A DNA stretch of 64,000 bases from Nisaea denitrificans DSM 18348 (GCF_000426505.1 NZ_KE384531.1:247384-311383), one strand, 5' to 3'. Numbered from the stretch's first letter, positions 25,834-35,414 are shown. Translations and numbers: made by a program. The notes: a model not told the origin generated them from the sequence alone.

Positions 25834-27546
25834 ATGAATATTTCCAGCATAAGCGTGCGGAATAAGGTCACATCTGTGACTGTTATTCTTGTTGCCATTG
25901 CAATGCTTGCGACAGCGTATTCAGCGATCTTCCTGATCGCGGATTATGTCGAGAAACAGGCGGCGACGGCTCAGGATCGTAACTTGCGAACGGCAGCCAT
26001 GATGTTGTCGGACAGTTACGAAAATCTCGTTGTCACAAAGAAGGGCGACGGACTTTCAGTTTCCTGGAAGGGACAGATCCCCGCATTCGAAGAGCACGCC
26101 GCCATCGACGATGTTGGCTTTGCCACCGGCGAGACGGCGACGATCTTTGCCTGGGACGAGGAAACCGGGGACTTCTGGCGCCGTACCACGAACATCAAGA
26201 AGAACGACGGCAGCCGTGCCATCGGCACGCCGCTTGGCAAGAAAGGCAAGGTCTACCCGATCATCACCAATGGGCAGACTTTCCGTGGGCTGGCGACAAT
26301 CCTCGGCAAAGAATACTTCACCCTCTATGAGCCGATATTCTCCACCACTGACAAGAGCAAGGTTATCGGTATCCTCTATGTGGGCGTCGGTCGAAACGCG
26401 ATCGCGGAGATCAGGGACGAGCTGACGTTCAGCCTGCTGAGCGTCATGGCTGTGCTTGCCGTTATTGTTGTGGCCGTCTCCGTGCTGGTTGTCGGTCGCC
26501 TCTTGAAGCCGTTCCCGGTCTTGCGCGGGGTCATTCACCGGCTTTCCGCCAACGAGCTTGATGTCGACGTTCCCTATCTCGACCGTAAAGACGATGTTGG
26601 CGATCTGGCTCAGGCTGTGGAGATGTTCAAGACCGCGTCCATGGAGAGCCGTACTCTTTCAGATCAGCGTATTGAGGACGAGAAGCGAGGCGATGCCGAA
26701 AAGCGGCAGATGATGGTTCGAACCGCCGACGACTTCGAAACCACGGTGGGCAGCATGGTCGACCATGTTTCCACTTCGCTGCAACAGTTCAATACGTCCG
26801 CCAGAGACATGTCGGCGACGGCGGAGGAAACCAAGGCAAAAGCCGGGCTCGTCGTGACCGCGTCCGAGGATGCGGCCCGGAACATCCAGACCGTGGCGGC
26901 AGCCACCGAGGAGCTCAGCGCCTCGATCACGGAAATCGGCCAACAGGTCTCGCAGGCATCCAGCATCGCCTCCGGTGCGGTGCGCGAAGCGGCAGATACG
27001 AACAGCAAGGTGCAGGGTCTGGCGGAAGCCGCGCAGAAAATCGGCGAAGTGGTGGGCCTCATCACGGACATCGCCGAGCAGACCAATCTGCTCGCTCTGA
27101 ACGCCACCATTGAAGCCGCGCGGGCCGGTGAGGCAGGCAAGGGCTTTGCGGTCGTTGCCTCTGAGGTGAAGAATCTGGCCAGCCAGACCGGCAAGGCAAC
27201 CGAGGAAATCTCGGCCCAGATCCAGGGCATTCAGGCTTCCACGGACGAATCTGTGACGGCGATCGGTGCGATCACGCAAACCATCGAGCAGGTTGATCAG
27301 ATCGCGGCCGCCATCTCCGCCGCCGTGGAAGAGCAGACCGCCGCCACCCAGGAAATTGCCCGGAACGTGGAAGAGGCTTCTGCCGGCACGAACCAGGTGA
27401 ACAGCAATATCTCCGAGGTCTCCGCCGCCACCCAGGTGACGGGAGAGGTTGCCCAGACGATCCAGAGCGAATCTCTCGCCCTGTCGCAGGACGCGGAAAA
27501 GCTGAAAGCCGAGATCCAGCGCTTCCTTGCTGGTATCCGCTCCTGA
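25834..27546 (+). CDS. Methyl-accepting chemotaxis protein with Cache sensor
   Basis: From the ATG at 25834 (preceded by GGGTGGGG) the protein has 570 residues: membrane helix (about 10-32), periplasmic Cache_3/Cache_2-type sensor (about 40-195, with FGLATI-like [21 protein letters not shown] and [11 protein letters not shown]), second helix (about 200-224), HAMP ([21 protein letters not shown]), then the signalling domain. Its hairpin tip [20 protein letters not shown], followed by [15 protein letters not shown], is the universal MCP core. No C-terminal CheR pentapeptide is evident. A TTG at 25765 and an ATG at 25810 are alternative starts. The ligand is unknown; Cache_3/2 types often bind carboxylates. 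Confidence 0.9.
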   Translation: MNISSISVRNKVTSVTVILVAIAMLATAYSAIFLIADYVEKQAATAQDRNLRTAAMMLSDSYENLVVTKKGDGLSVSWKGQIPAFEEHAAIDDVGFATGETATIFAWDEETGDFWRRTTNIKKNDGSRAIGTPLGKKGKVYPIITNGQTFRGLATILGKEYFTLYEPIFSTTDKSKVIGILYVGVGRNAIAEIRDELTFSLLSVMAVLAVIVVAVSVLVVGRLLKPFPVLRGVIHRLSANELDVDVPYLDRKDDVGDLAQAVEMFKTASMESRTLSDQRIEDEKRGDAEKRQMMVRTADDFETTVGSMVDHVSTSLQQFNTSARDMSATAEETKAKAGLVVTASEDAARNIQTVAAATEELSASITEIGQQVSQASSIASGAVREAADTNSKVQGLAEAAQKIGEVVGLITDIAEQTNLLALNATIEAARAGEAGKGFAVVASEVKNLASQTGKATEEISAQIQGIQASTDESVTAIGAITQTIEQVDQIAAAISAAVEEQTAATQEIARNVEEASAGTNQVNSNISEVSAATQVTGEVAQTIQSESLALSQDAEKLKAEIQRFLAGIRS

Positions 27547-27585
27547 TCTAGGGCCTTTGGTGGACGTTCTCTGGTCCTGACATAC

Positions 27586-27620
27586 AACGCGGAGAAGCCG
27601 AAAAGCTTCTCCGCGTTTCT
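27586..27620 (+). terminator. Rho-independent terminator after the chemoreceptor gene
   Basis: ACGCGGAGAAGC (27587-27598) and GCTTCTCCGCGT (27605-27616) are exact complements around CGAAAA, followed by TTCT. Confidence 0.85.
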
Positions 27621-27664
27621 GTGCCTGCATATTTTATAAAGTCAATTTTACCGCCAACAGGAAG

Positions 27665-27683
27665 CCGGCAGGGCGTCTGCCGG
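27665..27683 (-). terminator. Probable terminator after the zinc-ribbon gene
   Basis: CCGGCAG and CTGCCGG pair around a five-base loop 14 bases past the minus-strand stop. On that strand CTTCCTGTT follows, only moderately T-rich. Confidence 0.5.
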
Positions 27684-27696
27684 AGCCTGACCGTGC

Positions 27697-27936
27697 TTAT
27701 TTCGGATCGTGATCCGCTGAGACGACTAGCCGCCAGAGAATATCGCCCAGACTCTCGTCATGCTGATGGTGGTTCTGCGGCGGTAGCGGCTCCCCTTGGT
27801 TTGATGCCACTTCCTTCCGGCACCCTTCGCAGCGATAGATTCCGGAACGCGGCGCATCGTCGCCGGGCCGGTGGAATTCGTCGAAGACGGGGACTGCCGA
27901 TTTCAAGAGATACCGATCATCTTTGTAGAGAGCCAT
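27697..27936 (-). CDS. Small zinc-ribbon-like protein
   Basis: A 79-residue protein beginning MALYKDDRYLLKS. A CxxC pair in YRCEGCRKEVAS is followed by a His cluster QNHHQHDE, a possible one-knuckle zinc site. The start at 27936 has GGAG six bases upstream; in-frame ATG codons further upstream are followed by Pro-rich sequence without family character. Small proteins of this layout occur widely in proteobacteria, but the role is unknown. It stands alone, divergent from the methyltransferase gene. Confidence 0.6.
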   Translation of the reverse strand: MALYKDDRYLLKSAVPVFDEFHRPGDDAPRSGIYRCEGCRKEVASNQGEPLPPQNHHQHDESLGDILWRLVVSADHDPK

Positions 27937-28194
27937 GGTCATCTCCATTCGTTGTTTGATCGAGTTATCGTTCAACCGATGGCGGGGCGAGTCAAGGAGA
28001 GGGGGAGGTGGTGGATCCGCCGACGGCGGATAGCTTCCTTCAAAATTCATTTGCGTGTGCGGCGCAGCATGAATTGACCCCTGCAGATCCCGCTAAGTCC
28101 AATCCCTGTCGCGAAAAACCATGACCGTTTTGCAGCTATTGGCAAAATCAGATAACTTATGTCGGAATAACGATAAAAAAGCAGGGATATGACG

Positions 28195-29208
28195 ATGACG
28201 TTGCTGACAAACGCCGAAGAGATTTCCGATATCGCGTTCGGATTCATGGGGTCTAAGGCGTTATTTGCTGCGCTGCATCATGGGGTTTTCACCTGCCTCG
28301 CAGACGGTCCGCTCTCCGTCGAGGAGATGGCCGCGGCAACCGGCCTGCATCCGGATCGGGTCCAGACCCTGCTGACCGCGCTGGCCTCGCTCGGCGTGGT
28401 CTCCGCGGTGGAGGGGCGCTTTGCAAATTCGCCGGCGGCCGAGAGCTTCCTGGTGAAAGGCGCGAAATACGATTTCGGCGACTATCTGCGTCTGCAGGTG
28501 GACCGGCAGATGTACGGTCTGCTGGATCAGATCGAGGATGCCATCGCCAACAACCTGCCGGATGATGCCACCAGCTCCTACGCCGACTGGTTCTCCGACC
28601 CGGAACAGGCAAAGCTCTATTCCAACAGCCAGCATGCCGGCTCCCTCGGCCCGGCGCGGGGCTTGGCGAAATTGATCGACCTCAGTGGCGGCAAGAAGCT
28701 GCTGGATGTCGGCGGCGGTACCGGCGCTTTTGCCATCACTTTATGTAAAGCGTTCGCGGACCTGGCCGCGACCATTGTCGATTTCCCGAACGTCGCCGCG
28801 CTTGGTAAAGGCTATGTCGAGAAGGCCGGGCTCAGCGACCGGATCGAATATGTCATTGGCGATGCTTTGCGCACCGAATGGCCGCGCGAGCAGGACGCGA
28901 TCCTGATGTCCTATCTGTTTTCCGGCGTGGCCGGTGACGAGCATGACAGCCTGCTGAAGCGCGCCTACGATCATCTGGTTCCCGGCGGCCGCCTGCTGAT
29001 CCACGATTTCGTGGTTACGGCCGACCGCACAGGCCCGAAACTCGCCGCCCTCTGGCAGCTCCAGCACACCGCCTTCACGCCTGAAGCGCGTTCGCTCGAC
29101 GATGAATGGCTGGCGGAGCAGTTGAAGAAGACGGGCTTCACGGATGTGAAGGTTGGGCCGATGATCCCGGGCATGACGATGCTTGCCGAGGCCGTGCGGC
29201 CGGAGTAA
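28195..29208 (+). CDS. O-methyltransferase-type SAM-dependent methyltransferase
   Basis: A 337-residue class I methyltransferase of the O-methyltransferase (PF00891-like) group. It has an N-terminal winged-helix dimerisation domain (SVEEMAAATGLHPDRVQTLLTALASLGVV), then the SAM-binding Rossmann domain with motif I LLDVGGGTGAFAI, motif II IVDFPNV, and LVPGGRLLIHDFV. AGGGA lies seven bases before the ATG at 28195 but only one before the in-frame ATG at 28189, so the later start is preferred. No neighbouring biosynthetic genes indicate the substrate. The family includes quinone, carotenoid and polyketide methylases. Confidence 0.8.
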   Translation: MTLLTNAEEISDIAFGFMGSKALFAALHHGVFTCLADGPLSVEEMAAATGLHPDRVQTLLTALASLGVVSAVEGRFANSPAAESFLVKGAKYDFGDYLRLQVDRQMYGLLDQIEDAIANNLPDDATSSYADWFSDPEQAKLYSNSQHAGSLGPARGLAKLIDLSGGKKLLDVGGGTGAFAITLCKAFADLAATIVDFPNVAALGKGYVEKAGLSDRIEYVIGDALRTEWPREQDAILMSYLFSGVAGDEHDSLLKRAYDHLVPGGRLLIHDFVVTADRTGPKLAALWQLQHTAFTPEARSLDDEWLAEQLKKTGFTDVKVGPMIPGMTMLAEAVRPE

Positions 29209-29331
29209 TTCGCCCCCTGTCCTCGCCTCTGTCCTATGTCTTATGACCCTGCCGGCAAGCAGGCTCAGCTCCCCCTCAATTCCCTGTTTTCTTATCTTTT
29301 CATGATGTTGTAGAAAGCAGCATTGTTCTCG

Positions 29332-29922
29332 ATGAGCCGACGGGGTGGGGTTGTGAAAGGGTTTCTGTTGAATGTGTTCCGGGAAGTTGGGAACTCGGTG
29401 CGCTATGGTGATGCAAAATGCGTCGTAATTGCTGGTGTTAGTTTTACGCTTTTATTGTCGTACCTTCAGTTTTTATTGGGAGGTCAGAGGAAGACTTGGG
29501 GTATTGTGGCCTCCGACAATTTCCCTGTTTTAGTCGAGAAAGATTTCCTGATTTTAGCTTTGTTGTTTTCTTCTTTTATTCTGTCAGCTCTGGCGCTTAT
29601 TCCTTCTATTTCGAGAAAATCCTGTAGAATAAGTTTCTTGAATTGGGTGAATAAAAAAATGTACCAGAGTGAAGAAGTCTTGAAAAATCAGGGGATAGTA
29701 TATTTTCGTGACATCGCTATGTATAAAACATTGGAAGAATACGGCCTTTCTCTTGAAAAAAAGTTCGATTCTGGAAAACCATTAGATCAGGTAGAGGCTG
29801 ATCTTTCTGCCCAAGTGTGGATTGTATCCCGGATTGCAACTGCGAAGTTCATTGTTGCCAATTTTGCCGTTTATTTCCTGTTCTCCGCAGTTGCTTTGTT
29901 TTTTGTCTTGTCCGTTTTTTGA
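29332..29922 (+). CDS. PycTM/DUF5706-like three-helix membrane protein (candidate antiphage effector)
   Basis: A 196-residue membrane protein. Its layout matches the PycTM (DUF5706) family found as effectors in cyclic-nucleotide antiphage systems (Pycsar, some CBASS). It has an amphipathic start ending in the signature-like RYGDAKCVVIAG leading into helix 1 (about 30-49), helix 2 (about 71-90) ending LALIPSISRK, a cytosolic region with GIVYFRDIAMYKTLEEY and DLSAQVWIVSRIATAKF, and a last helix (about 174-195). The ATG at 29332 is weakly preceded; a GTG at 29353 behind GGGGTGGGG is an alternative. No nucleotide cyclase or CD-NTase gene is adjacent. Base composition is clearly AT-richer than the neighbours, suggesting transfer. 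An SLATT-type protein is the main alternative. Confidence 0.55.
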   Translation: MSRRGGVVKGFLLNVFREVGNSVRYGDAKCVVIAGVSFTLLLSYLQFLLGGQRKTWGIVASDNFPVLVEKDFLILALLFSSFILSALALIPSISRKSCRISFLNWVNKKMYQSEEVLKNQGIVYFRDIAMYKTLEEYGLSLEKKFDSGKPLDQVEADLSAQVWIVSRIATAKFIVANFAVYFLFSAVALFFVLSVF

Positions 29923-30000
29923 TCTGGTGTCGGCCTCTGTCTGCGTTGATGAAGCGTAACGACCTGAATTACATGACAATACCGGGGTATCTAAAGTTCC

Positions 30001-30462
30001 TCACAACACCCGATAAACATTATAAACCGGGCCTGCTGGCGTCCGGTCACCTGATCCCACGCACACAGCCTTGTTCAGCCAGAGATACTTGTCCGCCGAT
30101 GTCTCGAAGCTGGGCGTGATCCGGAAGTAATAATCGTCGCGGTTGACCGGCTGGCCGGCATTCATCCGGGCCATGACTTCTTCGGGGCCGTGGCGCAGGC
30201 CCTTGTAGGTCATGTAGATCAGGGCGCCGTCGTCGGCTTCCAGCACCAGACGGACGTCGAGTTGCGTGACGCCATCGTTGCGCACGAGAATCCAGTCGCC
30301 GCCGCCGCCGCGCACGGTGCCTTTGATCGCGGGACCTTCGAAACTACCGCCGGTGACCTTGGCGATCTTGCGCTCGCCGTACGGCGTGTGGCCGAGCAAT
30401 TGCAATGGGGCTTCGACAGCGAGTGTGATGTCGAAAAGATGTTCTGTTTGAATGTGGCTCAT
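30001..30462 (-). CDS. DUF3237 (UPF0311) family protein
   Basis: A 153-residue beta-barrel-type protein with the family's features: GSFEGPAIKGTVRGGGGDWILVRNDGV near the middle, LDVRLVLEADDGALIYMTYKG, and the C-terminal YLWLNKAVCVGSGDRT with VYNVYRVL at the end. Only residues over part of that span are quoted. Function is not established for this family; some members are found in aromatic or terpenoid degradation loci. It is a single gene between the PycTM-like gene and the cupredoxin cluster, transcribed on the minus strand. Confidence 0.85.
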   Translation of the reverse strand: MSHIQTEHLFDITLAVEAPLQLLGHTPYGERKIAKVTGGSFEGPAIKGTVRGGGGDWILVRNDGVTQLDVRLVLEADDGALIYMTYKGLRHGPEEVMARMNAGQPVNRDDYYFRITPSFETSADKYLWLNKAVCVGSGDRTPAGPVYNVYRVL

Positions 30463-30556
30463 TGTCCGGTCCTCCCATGATGCCCTTTCAGGCTAATCGT
30501 TAACGGGGAGTATGACCGGGTTTTCAGAGCTTGAAAATCATCTCGATAGGTGGCCT

Positions 30557-30943
30557 TCAGGGGGTGACGATCACCTCGGCCCGCATGCGGGGGTGAATCC
30601 GGCACTGCAGGATGAAACGGCCCGGATTCTCGAAAATCACAGGCACTTCCGACCCGTTCGATTGCAGTCCGATATCGAATTCTCCATCTTCGCTGTCCGA
30701 GTAGACGTTGTGGCCGAACACATCCGAGTTGAGGAAGGTCACGGTGTCCCCGGCCTTGATGGTGATGGATTTCGGCTGGAAGGCGATCCCGGACTGCTCG
30801 ATCACAAACGGTGTTGCCGCGTAGAGCCCTCCGACTGAGAGCCAGCAGGCTGCTGTCGTCAGCGCGAGAAGTGTGACGAAACGGCGGCTCCGATCAGTGC
30901 CGGAGCAGTCTCCTTTTGTCCGGCCGCGCGCTTCCACGATCAA
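30557..30943 (-). CDS. Exported cupredoxin-domain protein A
   Basis: A small periplasmic blue-copper-type protein (128 residues). After an N-terminal signal segment (RRFVTLLALTTAACWLSVGG) comes a plastocyanin-like fold with the four type 1 copper ligands in order: His in FGHNVYS, then Cys, His and Met in LQCRIHPRM. The start is uncertain: a TTG at 30943 overlaps the DUF4394 stop, and a GTG at 30937 is also possible. It is about as similar to cupredoxin B (34602-34946) as paralogues are, sharing FDIGLQ and CRIHPRM. It is the last gene of the minus-strand run. Confidence 0.82.
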   Translation of the reverse strand: MIVEARGRTKGDCSGTDRSRRFVTLLALTTAACWLSVGGLYAATPFVIEQSGIAFQPKSITIKAGDTVTFLNSDVFGHNVYSDSEDGEFDIGLQSNGSEVPVIFENPGRFILQCRIHPRMRAEVIVTP

Positions 30944-31740
30944 CGGTTCACGACCGGCGTGGCGATATCGATCACGTCGGCCCCGGCGGGTGAGGCGATC
31001 TTGCCGACGCGGCTCATCGCACCTTTGGCCACTGAGAAGGTATAAAGCGCGCCCCCGGCGGCAGCGAAGCCGTGGTACTCGTCTTTCGGGTCGGTGAAGA
31101 TGTCGATGGCTTCGATCTTGGTTCCCTTGGCGAGACCTGTCGGCCCGACGGTTTTCAGCACGCCATCGTTTGGCGGGTCCTGCACGACATACATGCCGTT
31201 CTTGCTGTCGACGTCGAACAGCTGGGTGTATTTCGTCCCCTTGAAGGAATTTATGTAAGCGCCGGCCAGCACGCCTGGCTCCTCTCCGGCATGTGTATCG
31301 CTCTTGTCATAAGCCAGGCGGCCGTCGATCACGGCGGCGCCGGTTTCGACATCGACGCGCAGGTTCTGGCCGTTTGAGGCCATGACCCGCAGTCGGTCGG
31401 CCTGGGGGTTGAAATCGACGACCAGATTGTCGACCGCTTCCAGCCGCTCGGAGGTTTTCGATTTGCGGGTGGCGGCGCCGGTTTTGATGTCGATGGTGTA
31501 AATCGTGCCGGTTGCGGTGACGGCATAGAGCGCGAGGTCGGCCGGGCGGATATCGATACCAAGCACCTTGGTGTCGACCCCGGTGATGTCGAGTGACCGC
31601 GCCGAGCCCGGCTGCGTGTCGGTCATCAGGAGCAATTGGTTGTTGGCCGTCAGGGCAATCAGATCGAGGGCAAAGCCGGGGGCTGCCCAGGTGAGGCTGG
31701 TTGCCAAAGCGGCCGCGGCCAGGGCTTTTGAGAAGGTCAT
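30940..31740 (-). CDS. DUF4394 exported protein
   Basis: A 266-residue periplasmic protein with a signal peptide (FSKALAAAALATSLTWAAPG, cleavage near FAL/DL). It matches DUF4394, a beta-propeller-like family: LIALTANNQLLLMTD, GIDIRPADLALYAVTATGTIYTID with its repeat-like continuation, FNPQADRLRVMASNGQNLRV, and SPAGADVIDIATPV. The ATG at 31740 opens right at the signal peptide. It is transcribed after the CheY gene (137-base gap) and overlaps the start of cupredoxin A. The function is unknown. Confidence 0.82.
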   Translation of the reverse strand: MTFSKALAAAALATSLTWAAPGFALDLIALTANNQLLLMTDTQPGSARSLDITGVDTKVLGIDIRPADLALYAVTATGTIYTIDIKTGAATRKSKTSERLEAVDNLVVDFNPQADRLRVMASNGQNLRVDVETGAAVIDGRLAYDKSDTHAGEEPGVLAGAYINSFKGTKYTQLFDVDSKNGMYVVQDPPNDGVLKTVGPTGLAKGTKIEAIDIFTDPKDEYHGFAAAGGALYTFSVAKGAMSRVGKIASPAGADVIDIATPVVNR

Positions 31741-31877
31741 TGCTGCTTTCCAGTCTGCTAAAAAGTGCAATCAGCGCATGAAACGAGCAATCAAGTAAGG
31801 CGCGTACATCCTTCTACGAAGCATTCGGCAGACTAGATCAGATCAGGATAAGATGAGGCACCCGTAACGGAGCGCAC

Positions 31878-32294
31878 TCAGAGCTTGAAAATCGCTTCGA
31901 CCTTGCTTTTCAGCTGATCCGGCGTGAAGGGTTTGGCGATATAGGCATCGACGCCGTATTTACGGGCGGCGATGACGAAATCCTTGTTCGCGTTTCCGGT
32001 CAGCATAACGAAGCGCATCTTCGGGTAGGTCTTCCGCACGGCGCGCAGGAATTCGAGACCGTTGATCTCTGGCATGTTCCAGTCGGAGACGATGAGCTGG
32101 ACGTCGCCGTTCAGCTCGTTCAGCAGCTTCAGGGCTTTCAGCCCGTCCGCAGCGTGGAAGATCCGTCGGAAGCCCATCAGTTTCAGCGCGCCCTGGGCGA
32201 GCTTGGTTGCCATCGGCTCGTCTTCGGCGATGATCACCTGGTATTCGGAAAAGTTCGGGCGAATGCTGCTGGTATGATCCGTCATGAAACTCAT
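31878..32294 (-). CDS. CheY-like single-domain response regulator
   Basis: A 138-residue receiver domain without output domain. Acidic pocket IIAEDEP, phosphoacceptor Asp71 in LIVSDWNMPEI, Thr in MLTGNANKD and Lys in YIAKPFTPDQL are all present, so it should be phosphorylated. The ATG at 32294 overlaps the hybrid kinase stop as ATGA; another ATG lies at 32285. Translational coupling makes the hybrid kinase (through its HPt domain) the likely phosphodonor. It may relay the signal to flagella or to an unlinked output. Confidence 0.9.
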   Translation of the reverse strand: MSFMTDHTSSIRPNFSEYQVIIAEDEPMATKLAQGALKLMGFRRIFHAADGLKALKLLNELNGDVQLIVSDWNMPEINGLEFLRAVRKTYPKMRFVMLTGNANKDFVIAARKYGVDAYIAKPFTPDQLKSKVEAIFKL

Positions 32295-34591
32295 CTGGCG
32301 GCCTGGTTGTCGAAAAGGGTGCGGCTTTGCTCAAGGGCAGCGAGCAGATTTTCGGCGGCTGCCGTGCAGTTCTCTAAATGATCCGCTTCGGCGCCGGTTT
32401 CAACCGAAAGTGCAGCCCGGTAGACATCGCGTAGCCCGACAGAGGCGGCTGCGCTCTTCAGCGTATGGGCGGCCTCGCTCAGTCCGGTGGCATTCCGGGC
32501 CTTGAGATGTTCCTCGATGATGGCTGCGTGGGCATCGACCGAGCCGAGAAAGTCGGACACCATCTCATCCGCGAACTCCTCGCCGAGCTGATCCCGGTAG
32601 GTGGCGAGAATGTCCGGTTCCAGCGCCGGCCCGTCCTGCATCAACCGCTCGGTCACGGGGGAGGCGGTGTCTTCGGGAAAGTCGTCCGCCCAGTCGTCAT
32701 CACTGTTGCTGTCTTCAAGACTGTCGAGCTTCAGCACGCGGGCCAGAGCGCCGAACAGCAGGCCCGGATGGATCGGCTTGGCGACATAGGTGTCCATGCC
32801 GGCGGCAAGGCAGCGCCGGACCTCCTCTGCCGTTGCAGCCGCCGTGGCGGCAACGATGGGAATGTCCGACAGCGGCGGGTCGAGGGCGCGAATGCGGCGG
32901 GTCGCTTCCAGCCCGTCCATCACCGGCATGTTCATGTCCATTAGTACCGCGTCGAAGGTGCCGGGCGGCTCGGCCTCCAACGCCGCAAGCGCGGCGGCAC
33001 CGTCCGGGACGATTTTCACACTATGACCTTCGGCCTCAAGCAGGCCGCGGGCGACCTGCTGGTTCACCAGATTGTCCTCGGCGACGAGCAGAGTGAGCGG
33101 CGGCAGCGTTTGGGCGCTTGCCGGCAGATCGCGGTTGTCCGGCATCGCACCGTCGGCGAGCGGGATCTCGAACCAGAAAGTGCTGCCTTCACCGGGGACG
33201 CTGTCGACGCCGATCTGGCCTCCCATCAGTTCCACGATCTGCTTGCAGATGGCGAGCCCAAGCCCGGTGCCGCCATATTGCCGGGCTGTTGAGCTGTCCG
33301 CCTGGCTGAATTCCTGGAAAAGCCGGTCGACCTTGTCCTGCGGGATGCCGACGCCGGTATCGGTGACGCTGAACCGGTAGCTGCCTTCCGTCCAGGCCGG
33401 GCTGACGGAGACGGTGACGCCGCCTGTTTCAGTGAATTTCAGGGCGTTACCGACCAGGTTCAGCAGCACCTGGCGCAGCCGGGCTGAATCGCCCTTCAGG
33501 TAACGCGGGCAGTTCTCGTCCACATCGGCCTGGAAGGTGAGGCCTTTTTCCTCCGCCCGGCCCTGCATCAGGGCGAGGGAGCCATCCACCATACGGTGGA
33601 GGTCGAAATCCAGCAGTTCGAGATCGAGTTTGCCGGCTTCCAGTTTTGAGAAATCAAGGATGCCGTTCAGCAGGTGCATCAGCCCTTCGGCGCTTTCCAG
33701 TACCGTCTCGGCGAAATGTTTTTCCTCAGTGCCGAGAGGGCGGCGCAGCAGCAACCGGGTCATGCCGATGACGCCGTTCATCGGGGTGCGGATCTCGTGG
33801 CTCATCATGGCCAGAAAGTCCGACTTCGCCTTGGCGGCGGCCTCGGCGCTGTCTCGCGCTTCGCGCACCTCGTTCATGACGTCCCGGAACACCAGCAGGG
33901 AGCGGGCCATGCCGCCGATCTCGTCGCCCCTGGTCCGATCGCGCGAGTCGACGGCGACGGAGCGGTCACCGGAGGCGAGCGATATGGTGCCCTTGGCGAG
34001 CCGGTTCAGCGGTCTGATGATGTTGCGGGCCAGCAGGCCGGCGACGATCAGGGAGACCACCAGAACGCCGCCGAGGATGTAGCTCGTTAGCAGTTTGGTA
34101 TCGTTGACGCTCTGTTCGGCGGCGAGCCAGAAGCGGTACCCGTCCTCGGCGGCGGTCTGTACCAGGATGTCGAGATTGACCTTCAGCCGTTCCGCGATGA
34201 TGTCCCTCTGGGGCTTCATGGCCGGATCGGTCCGCGCGGTATGGGCAGCGTCCCACCAAGCTTCGAAGTCCATGCGCAGGGCCTCGGCCAGCTCCAGTGT
34301 TCGTTCCGACATCCGGCGATCCGAGGCGACTTCAAGATCGATGAAGAAATCTTCGCGCAGGCGGCCAAGGCGCTCTTCCGACGAGGCACCTGTAAGCCGT
34401 TCCTCCAGCTCCAGGACCAGGAAGTTGGTTTGGGCGGAGCGGGCGAAATTGATCGATTGCAGCGGCCGGTCATACATCGCCTTGGCGATGTCGCCGAGCG
34501 ACCATGTGGCAAAGAAGCTGGTCCCCGCGAGAGCGCCGGCGGCTAGTACGGCTACCAGAAACGCGCCGATCAGTTTGAGGCGGAGAGACAT
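32291..34591 (-). CDS. Hybrid sensor histidine kinase with REC and HPt domains
   Basis: A 766-residue inner-membrane kinase. It has membrane helix 1 (about 6-28), a helical periplasmic sensor (about 29-169), helix 2 (about 170-190) and HAMP (191-245). Then come HisKA with His265 in [16 protein letters not shown], HATPase with [21 protein letters not shown] and [13 protein letters not shown] with Asp552 in [14 protein letters not shown], and HPt with His709 in [12 protein letters not shown]. It is a complete internal phosphorelay. The sensor domain resembles four-helix periplasmic sensors. It lies 10 bases downstream of cupredoxin B and overlaps the CheY gene, so a redox or copper-linked signal is possible but not shown. 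Confidence 0.9.
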   Translation of the reverse strand: MSLRLKLIGAFLVAVLAAGALAGTSFFATWSLGDIAKAMYDRPLQSINFARSAQTNFLVLELEERLTGASSEERLGRLREDFFIDLEVASDRRMSERTLELAEALRMDFEAWWDAAHTARTDPAMKPQRDIIAERLKVNLDILVQTAAEDGYRFWLAAEQSVNDTKLLTSYILGGVLVVSLIVAGLLARNIIRPLNRLAKGTISLASGDRSVAVDSRDRTRGDEIGGMARSLLVFRDVMNEVREARDSAEAAAKAKSDFLAMMSHEIRTPMNGVIGMTRLLLRRPLGTEEKHFAETVLESAEGLMHLLNGILDFSKLEAGKLDLELLDFDLHRMVDGSLALMQGRAEEKGLTFQADVDENCPRYLKGDSARLRQVLLNLVGNALKFTETGGVTVSVSPAWTEGSYRFSVTDTGVGIPQDKVDRLFQEFSQADSSTARQYGGTGLGLAICKQIVELMGGQIGVDSVPGEGSTFWFEIPLADGAMPDNRDLPASAQTLPPLTLLVAEDNLVNQQVARGLLEAEGHSVKIVPDGAAALAALEAEPPGTFDAVLMDMNMPVMDGLEATRRIRALDPPLSDIPIVAATAAATAEEVRRCLAAGMDTYVAKPIHPGLLFGALARVLKLDSLEDSNSDDDWADDFPEDTASPVTERLMQDGPALEPDILATYRDQLGEEFADEMVSDFLGSVDAHAAIIEEHLKARNATGLSEAAHTLKSAAASVGLRDVYRAALSVETGAEADHLENCTAAAENLLAALEQSRTLFDNQAAR

Positions 34592-34601
34592 CGCGTGCCG
34601 G

Positions 34602-34946
34602 TTATTCGGTTACGGTGATCTTCATGCGCATCCGTGGGTGGATCCGGCAGCGGACATCGACGATGCCGAGTTTCTCCAAGACAACGTCCCGCTTCTCGCC
34701 AGGCGGCTGCAGCCCGATATCGAAGTCGGCGCCCTCAGTCTCCGAATAGACGTTGTGTCCGTAGAAATCGTCGTTCACGAAACGCACCATGTCGCCTTTT
34801 TTCACGGTGACATCATCGGGTGTGAAATTTCGGCCCTTCTGGCTGATTGTCGCGGCCGGGTCCGCTGCGATGGCGATCATCGTCCCGGACGTGCCGAGGA
34901 GAACGGCCGCCGAAAGCATGACGCGAAGCAATCCTGGAAGAGACAT
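34602..34946 (-). CDS. Exported cupredoxin-domain protein B
   Basis: A periplasmic cupredoxin of 114 residues from the ATG at 34946, which opens on a signal peptide (LLRVMLSAAVLLGTSGTMIA, cleavage near AADPA). Copper ligands are His in YGHNVYSETE and Cys, His, Met in VRCRIHPRMRMKI. An ATG at 34976 would extend it by 10 residues. It is a paralogue of cupredoxin A and is the first gene of the kinase-CheY run; the interval to the kinase start is 10 bases. Both cupredoxins are too small to be oxidases and likely shuttle electrons or bind copper. Confidence 0.82.
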   Translation of the reverse strand: MSLPGLLRVMLSAAVLLGTSGTMIAIAADPAATISQKGRNFTPDDVTVKKGDMVRFVNDDFYGHNVYSETEGADFDIGLQPPGEKRDVVLEKLGIVDVRCRIHPRMRMKITVTE

Positions 34947-35039
34947 CAAATCGTCCACTTCAATTTCTGAATACATGACTATATCGGAAGTAAGGATAAT
35001 TAATCAGCTTTCATCGGCGCAATTACCAGTGAAACCACG

Positions 35040-35414
35040 TTATCCGAACCTCACAAATAGGCGATTCAACTCCAGCCGATGGAAGGTTTCGGCCTGCGGG
35101 CCGTGGTCTGGGCCGAAATAAAGGCCAAGTTTGGCACAATGCTGGAAGAAACCAGGGCCGGGCAGACCGTCCCGGGCTTTCGAGATTGCAGCCGCGGCGC
35201 GCAACGGCTGGCCGATCCGGTGGTCGCGTGCCGTCAGGTCCTCGAGCGCCTCGGTCAGGCGATGGATGCGGTAGCGTCCGGCGATGCCGGCCGCTACCGC
35301 GAGTTCCGCATAGGTGATCGTCTGCTGCGCCCGGGCCTGTTCTTCAAGCGCCTCAATCATGCGCGCGAACCAGGGTTCATGGTCGTGACGTCCGGCGCCT
35401 TGTGCATCGCTCAT
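35040..35414 (-). CDS. Conserved small protein of unknown function
   Basis: A 124-residue soluble protein with winged-helix-like spacing: QQTITYAELAVAAGI followed by RIHRLTEALEDL, a basic region RIGQPLRAAAAISKARDGLP, and PGFFQHCAKLGLYFGP near the end. Proteins of this shape occur in other alphaproteobacteria next to unrelated genes. The helix-turn-helix-like start raises the possibility of DNA binding, but no family can be named. It is separated from the cupredoxin operon by about 60 bases. Confidence 0.6.
   Translation of the reverse strand: MSDAQGAGRHDHEPWFARMIEALEEQARAQQTITYAELAVAAGIAGRYRIHRLTEALEDLTARDHRIGQPLRAAAAISKARDGLPGPGFFQHCAKLGLYFGPDHGPQAETFHRLELNRLFVRFG

Noticed and set aside
29923..30000. 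Search for a cyclase or toxin partner after the PycTM-like gene
   Set aside because: Only 78 bases before a convergent DUF3237 gene; no partner fits, and none is seen upstream.
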